Below, one piece after another: positions 5,756 to 9,400 of a DNA stretch of 9,400 nucleotides; positions within the stretch are counted from its first letter, which is position 1; every line of letters starts with the position of its first letter. The notes under the pieces are model-generated. The model saw only the letters and a program-made list of their open reading frames with translations, made no database searches and was not told the origin of the DNA. The stretch is taken from assembly GCA_945900685.1 (NCBI GenBank), contig CAMDJS010000079.1, positions 1 to 9,400 on the forward strand. The letters are read 5' to 3'. The translations under genes and the position numbers were made by a program. The stretch is from Bordetella parapertussis. GTDB taxonomy: Bacteria > Pseudomonadota > Gammaproteobacteria > Burkholderiales > Burkholderiaceae_C.

Positions 5756-6651
5756 TGCAAGCGCTGTGGATGTTGCTGGCAGCTGCATTTCTGGCCAGCA
5801 TGGGGGTTTGCGTCAAATTCGCCTCGGCCTATTTCCATGCCAGTGAACTGGTGTTCTTTCGCGGCCTGATCAGCTTGGTGATGATGGCTATTTACGCACG
5901 CTTTGCACGCCTGAGCCTGCACACACCCGTTCCCGCCATGCATTTTTGGCGCAACATTGTGGGTGTGACTTCCTTGGGTTTCTGGTTTTATGCCATCGGC
6001 AAACTACCGCTGGCAACTGCGATGACGCTCAACTACATGAGCAGCGTTTGGATAGCGGCTTTTTTGGTGGGCGGCACGCTCATGGGCACCTTGATCGGCA
6101 CTGACCATGATGCGCGTCGACAAGTTCCTTTGGTGCTGGCCGTGCTCAGCGGTTTTGCGGGTGTGGTGTTGATGTTGCGTCCCACCATTGAACAAGATCA
6201 GGTGTTTGCCGGGTTGGTGGGTTTGATGTCTGGCTTCATTTCCGCATTCGCTTACATGCACGTCATGGCTTTAGGTCGTGCCGGAGAACCCGTGGCTCGC
6301 ATTGTTTTTTATTTTGCACTGGGCACCACCGTCGCAGGCTTATGCGGCATGGCAGTCACTGGCATATCACCCTGGAACTGGTCACATGCGGTTTGGTTAT
6401 TGCACATAGGCATATTGGCTTCACTAGGTCAGATGTGTTTGACCCGCGCCTATGCACGCGGAGCTACTTTGGTGGTGGCCAATCTTCAATATTCAGGCAT
6501 TGTGTTCGCCGCCTTGTATGGCTTGTTTTTATTCGATGAACAATTGCCTTTGATAGGATGGTTGGGCATGCTGCTCATCATCAGCAGTGGCATCGCCTCC
6601 ACTGTCTTGCGTACCAAAGCGGTACCTGACTCACCAACCGAGGAACATTAA
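5755..6651 (+). CDS. EamA/DMT-superfamily inner-membrane transporter
   Basis: A polytopic membrane protein of 298 residues in the drug/metabolite transporter superfamily. It has about ten hydrophobic helices in two EamA repeats. The first contains MLLAAAFLASMGVCVKFAS, SELVFFRGL and a later LPLATAMTLNYMSS; the second includes QMCLTRAYARGATLVVANLQ and ends near WLGMLLIISSGIAS. I start it at the ATG at 5755, whose A is the last base of the upstream TAA (TAATG), so translation is probably coupled. An in-frame GTG at 5722 would add 11 polar residues overlapping the oxygenase and seems less likely. Substrates of this family are varied (metabolites, nucleotides, amino acids) and none is indicated here. 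It lies in an operon between the Rieske oxygenase and the sulfurtransferase. Confidence 0.9.
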   Translation: MQALWMLLAAAFLASMGVCVKFASAYFHASELVFFRGLISLVMMAIYARFARLSLHTPVPAMHFWRNIVGVTSLGFWFYAIGKLPLATAMTLNYMSSVWIAAFLVGGTLMGTLIGTDHDARRQVPLVLAVLSGFAGVVLMLRPTIEQDQVFAGLVGLMSGFISAFAYMHVMALGRAGEPVARIVFYFALGTTVAGLCGMAVTGISPWNWSHAVWLLHIGILASLGQMCLTRAYARGATLVVANLQYSGIVFAALYGLFLFDEQLPLIGWLGMLLIISSGIASTVLRTKAVPDSPTEEH

Positions 6652-6653
6652 CT

Positions 6654-7502
6654 ATGTACACCACACTCATCTCAGCGACAGCATTGAAAAATTTCAACGG
6701 TGAATTGCGCATCTTTGATTGCAGCGCTGACCTGGCCAAACCCGAGGCTGGCATGGCGCAGTTTCAAGAGAAACATATTTCTGGCGCTTTGTTTACTGAC
6801 ATCAACTCTGACCTGTCCACGCATGACAGCAGCTTGGCTATCAATGCGGGTCGTCACCCTTTGCCTTCTCGCGAACACTTTGCGCAGTGGCTTGGCGCGC
6901 GCGGCGTATCTGAATCGACACAGGTTGTGGTGTACGACAGGCAAGGCATGAACTATTGCGGCAGGCTGTGGTGGATGCTGAAATGGTGCGGCCATGAAGC
7001 GGTCGCGGTCTTAGACGGCGGCTTGCAAGCCTGGGAATCCATTGGTGGCGAATTGCAAACCGGCCAGTCTGCAACACCTGCGTCAGCTTCTTTTGCATTG
7101 CGTGAACCGCTGGTGGTTTTGAAACACACGGCCGAGGTTGCCAAAGCACTGGGCCAAGCTGCTCAAACCCTGGTGGATGCACGTGCCCCTGCCCGCTACA
7201 AAGGAGAGACAGAGCCCTTTGACCCTGTCGCTGGGCACATTCCCGGCGCTTTGAATCGACCTTTCAACAGCAACATCGGTGCGGATGGTTTGATGAAACC
7301 CGCGCAAGTCTTGCGTGCTGAGTTTGAGGCTTTATTGGCCGGGCATGCAGCAGACAGTGTGGTTCATCATTGCGGCAGCGGCATCAGCGCTATACCCAAT
7401 GTGATTGCCATGGAAGTGGCGGGACTGGGGCGAACTGCTCTGTATGCAGGAAGTTGGAGCGAGTGGTGCAACACGCCCGGCCTGCCCTGCGCGCAAGGCT
7501 AA
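6654..7502 (+). CDS. sseA: Sulfurtransferase, 3-mercaptopyruvate type (two rhodanese domains)
   Basis: Transfers sulfane sulfur from 3-mercaptopyruvate or thiosulfate to thiol acceptors or cyanide. The 282-residue protein has two rhodanese domains. The inactive N-terminal one (about 5-130) shows HISGALFTDIN (41-51), VVVYDRQGMNYCGRLWWM (91-108) and LDGGLQAW (120-127). The catalytic one (about 160-280) shows TLVDARAPARYKGE (172-185), GHIPGALNRPF (194-204) and the active loop with Cys240 in HHCGSGISA. A CGSG loop points to mercaptopyruvate rather than thiosulfate (CRKG) specificity. The ATG at 6654 lies 2 bases after the transporter stop and 9 bases after a GAGGA ribosome site. It is the last gene of the plus-strand oxygenase-transporter operon. 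I saw no convincing terminator after it. Confidence 0.9.
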   Translation: MYTTLISATALKNFNGELRIFDCSADLAKPEAGMAQFQEKHISGALFTDINSDLSTHDSSLAINAGRHPLPSREHFAQWLGARGVSESTQVVVYDRQGMNYCGRLWWMLKWCGHEAVAVLDGGLQAWESIGGELQTGQSATPASASFALREPLVVLKHTAEVAKALGQAAQTLVDARAPARYKGETEPFDPVAGHIPGALNRPFNSNIGADGLMKPAQVLRAEFEALLAGHAADSVVHHCGSGISAIPNVIAMEVAGLGRTALYAGSWSEWCNTPGLPCAQG

Positions 7503-7521
7503 AGTTTCCAAGGATTACCCT

Positions 7522-7551
7522 ATGAACTTGATGCACCGCTGTTCTTTTTGA
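7522..7551 (+). CDS. Possible 9-residue peptide or leader ORF
   Basis: An AAGGA ribosome site (7510-7514) stands 7 bases before an ATG that opens the frame MNLMHRCSF and stops at TGA. Site strength and spacing are better than at several real genes in this window. It starts 19 bases after the sulfurtransferase stop. A leader-peptide role would need a regulated gene close downstream, and the next gene is 265 bases away. Chance is a fair explanation. Confidence 0.25.
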   Translation: MNLMHRCSF

Positions 7552-7589
7552 CTTCTGTTTATAGATTTAACAAAATAGATTTGTATTTG

Positions 7590-7620
7590 TGCATTTTAAA
7601 AACGCATGCATCAAAATGCA
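7590..7620. repeat. Inverted repeat, 8-base arms
   Basis: TGCATTTT (7590-7597) and AAAATGCA (7613-7620) are perfect inverted copies around a 15-base spacer that contains GCATGC. It lacks a following T-run on either strand, so it is not a standard terminator. It could be a protein-binding dyad or an RNA stem. Confidence 0.6.
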
Positions 7621-7695
7621 CATTGCTGCTATTTAAGAATACTTTTTTCGCTGCATTTCAGTGCGCCATAAATCTCTTTGGTTCATGTTTTTTAT

Positions 7696-7732
7696 CAAGC
7701 AGCTTGGCTCAATTATTTTTAAATGATTGAGC
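7696..7732. repeat. Two abutting palindromes before an A-run
   Basis: CAAGCAGCTTG (7696-7706) is an 11-base palindrome. It is followed at once by GCTCAAT (7707-7713) and its inverted copy ATTGAGC (7726-7732). A run of nine or more A bases follows on the plus strand. With no T-run on the exit side for either strand, it does not fit a rho-independent terminator. It lies 85 bases before the amidase start, so an operator or leader structure is possible. Confidence 0.55.
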
Positions 7733-7742
7733 AAAAAAAAAG

Positions 7743-7754
7743 CAACTTCAGTTG
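7743..7754. repeat. 12-base palindrome upstream of the amidase gene
   Basis: CAACT-TC-AGTTG is a perfect short dyad whose right edge overlaps the possible -35 TTGAAA. It might be a repressor or activator site for the amidase gene, but dyads this short are expected by chance in AT-rich DNA. Confidence 0.35.
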
Positions 7755-7816
7755 AAAAAGACATTACATTAACTGAGTAATTGTGCTGTAGTGGATTTTT
7801 TTATTAAGGATGACTC

Positions 7817-9070
7817 ATGCTTCTGAAACACATTTCCTTCGGGGTCCTATTGGCAAGTTTTGCCATGACCCATGCGATTGCCGACACCACAAATGTCAAA
7901 ACTCAAACCATAGTTGAAGTCAAGAAAATGGGTGAGCATTGCGAAAATGATCCCAATTGCTTCAACCGCTACCACCCTGCCATCAAACCTGTGGCGCGTG
8001 CCAAACCCGGCGACCTGATTGTGGTGCACACCCGTGACGCTTTGGACGCCAAACTCAACATCAATTCCGTCGCCAAAGATGTCACCGCTATTGATACCAA
8101 CCTGATCCACCCCATGACGGGTCCAATCTACATCGAAGGCGCAAAGCGCGGCGATGTACTGGCCATCAAACTGATTGACATCAACCCCAACGAATACGGC
8201 TACACCACCTTGATTCCTGGCTTTGGCTTTTTGCCAGACATGTTTCCAGATCCTTACGTGGCCAATTGGAAGTTGAACCGTTATGAAGCCGTGTCGGCCC
8301 AGTTACCCGGTGTTCGCATTCCTATGAATGGTTTCATGGGTTCAGTCGGTGTGATGCCCGGTGAAGAAGAAGTCGAAAAATGGTTGGCGCGTGAAAGCCA
8401 ACTGGGTGCTGCTGGCGGCGTCGCCCTGCCACCGCAGCCCATCAGCGCTCGCCCTGCCGAGATTTGCGGCCCTAAAGGCAGCCACAAGGACAAATGTCTG
8501 CGCACAGTGCCCCCACGTGAAAACGGCGGCAACATGGACGTCAAACAAATGGTCGAAGGCACCACGCTTTTGCTGCCTTGCTACATAGACGGCTGCGGCT
8601 TTTTCATCGGTGACGTGCACTATGCACAAGGCGATGGTGAAGTGGCAGGTACCGCTATCGAAATGGGCGCTATCGTGACAGTCTCCACCGAGATCCGCAA
8701 AGGCATGGCTTCACTCGTGAAGCAACCCATGTTCGAAGGCGGTTCACAAATCAAAAAGCTGGAGCCTGACAGCTTCCACGCCGTGGTCGGTTATCCGCTG
8801 AAAAAAGCGGGTGAAGTGCCACCACAGTGGGCTTATCTGGACAGCGAAAAAATCAAGCCATTGACCAATCTGTCGAATGATTTGACTTTGGCTGCACGCA
8901 ACTCCATGATCGCCATGATTGACTGGTTGATGGCCACCAAAGGCCTGAGCAAAGAACAAGCCCTGGTGATTGCCAGCGTCGCCTGTGACCTGCGCATCAG
9001 CAACGTCGTGGATGTACCAAACTATGCCGTGACCACCATCTGCCCGATGGAGATTTTCAGTAAAAAATAA
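7817..9070 (+). CDS. Exported acetamidase/formamidase-family (FmdA/AmdA) protein
   Basis: Members of this family hydrolyse formamide, acetamide or other short amides to ammonia and the acid. Family stretches are GPIYIEGAKRGDVLAIKLID (102-121), ENGGNMDVKQ (235-244), GDVHYAQGDGEVAGTAIE (265-282) and VACDLRISNVVDVPN (388-402). Unlike most known members it begins with a Sec-type signal peptide (Lys4, a hydrophobic core to about residue 18, likely cleavage in AIA-D at 22/23), so it should act in the periplasm. The 417-residue length is near normal once the signal is removed. It has eight cysteines, among them C42/C48 (ENDPNC region), C217/C227 and C255/C260; in the periplasm some may form disulfides. 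AAGGA lies 6 bases before the ATG at 7817. A strong terminator follows. The true substrate is not known. Confidence 0.88.
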   Translation: MLLKHISFGVLLASFAMTHAIADTTNVKTQTIVEVKKMGEHCENDPNCFNRYHPAIKPVARAKPGDLIVVHTRDALDAKLNINSVAKDVTAIDTNLIHPMTGPIYIEGAKRGDVLAIKLIDINPNEYGYTTLIPGFGFLPDMFPDPYVANWKLNRYEAVSAQLPGVRIPMNGFMGSVGVMPGEEEVEKWLARESQLGAAGGVALPPQPISARPAEICGPKGSHKDKCLRTVPPRENGGNMDVKQMVEGTTLLLPCYIDGCGFFIGDVHYAQGDGEVAGTAIEMGAIVTVSTEIRKGMASLVKQPMFEGGSQIKKLEPDSFHAVVGYPLKKAGEVPPQWAYLDSEKIKPLTNLSNDLTLAARNSMIAMIDWLMATKGLSKEQALVIASVACDLRISNVVDVPNYAVTTICPMEIFSKK

Positions 9071-9087
9071 AGCCCACATTGCTTGCC

Positions 9088-9119
9088 AAAAAGAGCGAGT
9101 CGTACTCGCTCTTTTTTTT
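9088..9119 (+). terminator. Rho-independent terminator after the amidase gene
   Basis: AAGAGCGAGT (9091-9100), loop CGT, and ACTCGCTCTT (9104-9113) form a perfect 10-bp stem followed by a T-run to 9119. Extra A bases at 9088-9090 could pair with the T-run, so it may work on both strands. It starts 18 bases after the amidase stop and ends only 12 bases before the next ATG. Confidence 0.9.
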
Positions 9120-9131
9120 GGAATTTATAAC

Positions 9132-9400
9132 ATGCAAAGACGATCATTCAATTCACGCTTAACGCTCGCGTTGGCTACTGCCATGTTCCCCTTGGCCAAA
9201 GCAATGGCTCACACCCCCTATCGATTCTGGGATGTATTTCGCAAACGAAATATGCAGATCATGACTTCCCATGCAGACTACACAGGCGACGAGATCGGAG
9301 AAGCGTGGGTGGCTGTGTTGCGCGAAAACCTGCCTTTGAGCAGAGCCATGGTAAGCCGCGCCCATGATATGTCCCGTATCGCCAGCTTGCTTAAAACCGA
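9132..9400 (+). CDS. Tat-type exported protein of uncertain function (5' part; runs off the right edge)
   Basis: An open frame of 89 codons starts at the ATG at 9132 and has no stop in the window. The N-terminus QRRSFN (2-7) with a hydrophobic core and AMA-H cleavage (26/27) looks like a twin-arginine (Tat) signal, though Sec export is possible. The mature part begins HTPYRFWDVFRKRNMQI and continues TGDEIGEAWVAVL (51-63) and SRAHDMSRIASLL (75-87). This resembles, from memory only, periplasmic substrate-binding-like proteins of the TAXI/TRAP kind that detect a ligand for transport; I cannot confirm it. The ribosome site is weak (GGAA near 9120-9123) and lies against the terminator T-run, so no separate promoter fits between. 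Pairing with the exported amidase suggests a shared substrate, by inference. Confidence 0.7.
   Translation, partial: MQRRSFNSRLTLALATAMFPLAKAMAHTPYRFWDVFRKRNMQIMTSHADYTGDEIGEAWVAVLRENLPLSRAMVSRAHDMSRIASLLKT

Larger units (their letters stand above)
7503..7816. other. AT-rich intergenic region with several inverted repeats
   Basis: This 314-base stretch is much richer in A and T than its flanks and has no convincing gene. A TTG-started 60-codon frame (7548-7730) lacks a ribosome site and protein-like composition. It holds a possible 9-codon ORF near the start, then inverted repeats at 7590-7620, 7696-7706, 7707-7732 and 7743-7754. The end must contain the amidase promoter; TTGAAA (7752-7757) is a possible -35, but no well-spaced -10 follows. 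The ribosome site AAGGA for the amidase is at 7806-7810. Confidence 0.7.

Noticed and set aside
7548..7730. 60-codon frame with TTG start in the intergenic gap
   Set aside because: No ribosome site, composition follows AT-rich DNA, no recognisable domain.
7707..7741. Terminator for the sulfurtransferase operon
   Set aside because: The stem is followed by an A-run on the plus strand and by mixed sequence on the minus strand, so the T-run needed on the exit side is missing.
1..9400. CRISPR array, transposase, integrase, tRNA or defence genes
   Set aside because: No regularly spaced repeats, terminal repeats, tRNA-like folds or matching protein motifs were seen on either strand.

Overview
The window looks like chromosomal DNA of a bacteriochlorophyll-making betaproteobacterium, probably Burkholderiales/Comamonadaceae (relatives of Limnohabitans, Rhodoferax or Rubrivivax). 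This rests on photosynthesis genes (bchX, crtF, crtE) lying directly beside an xseB-ispA pair that is typical of that order, and on the general look of the proteins. It is inference; no 16S rRNA or other marker is present.

Left half (1-4499) is all on the minus strand. Reading in the direction of transcription, it runs xseB, ispA, nnrU-like, then crtE, crtF, and the start of bchX, which leaves the window at base 1. xseB-ispA-nnrU looks like one transcript: a 4-base ATGA overlap, then a 59-base gap. crtE and crtF overlap by 8 bases and form the carotenoid operon. The edge of the photosynthesis gene cluster appears to lie at the crtE promoter, about 2617-2656. IspA should make farnesyl diphosphate, CrtE extends it to geranylgeranyl diphosphate for carotenoids and the bacteriochlorophyll tail, CrtF O-methylates hydroxylated carotenoids of the spheroidene/spirilloxanthin series, and BchX donates electrons in chlorophyllide reduction.

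The clearest regulatory signal is a pair of promoters, before crtE and before bchX, with the same layout. Each has two TGT-N12-ACA-type palindromes 8 bases apart, with a TTGACA -35 box in the distal one and a -10-like hexamer in the proximal one after a 16-base spacer. This is the operator layout known for the redox/light repressor CrtJ/PpsR. The usual bchC gene is absent between crtF and bchX.

Right half (4631-9400) is all on the plus strand. A Rieske oxygenase, an EamA/DMT-type transporter and a 3-mercaptopyruvate-type sulfurtransferase are packed as a probable operon divergent from xseB. A gene-poor, AT-rich stretch of 314 bases (7503-7816) follows; it holds several inverted repeats and one possible 9-codon ORF. 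Next come an exported acetamidase/formamidase-family protein, a strong rho-independent terminator, and the 5' end of a gene for a Tat-type exported protein that runs off the right edge.

I see no tRNA, rRNA, insertion sequence, CRISPR array, phage gene or defence system. No wholly new system stands out. The most useful leads are the matched tandem operators, the missing bchC, the NnrU/Z-ISO-family gene between two prenyl synthases, and the exported amidase locus.
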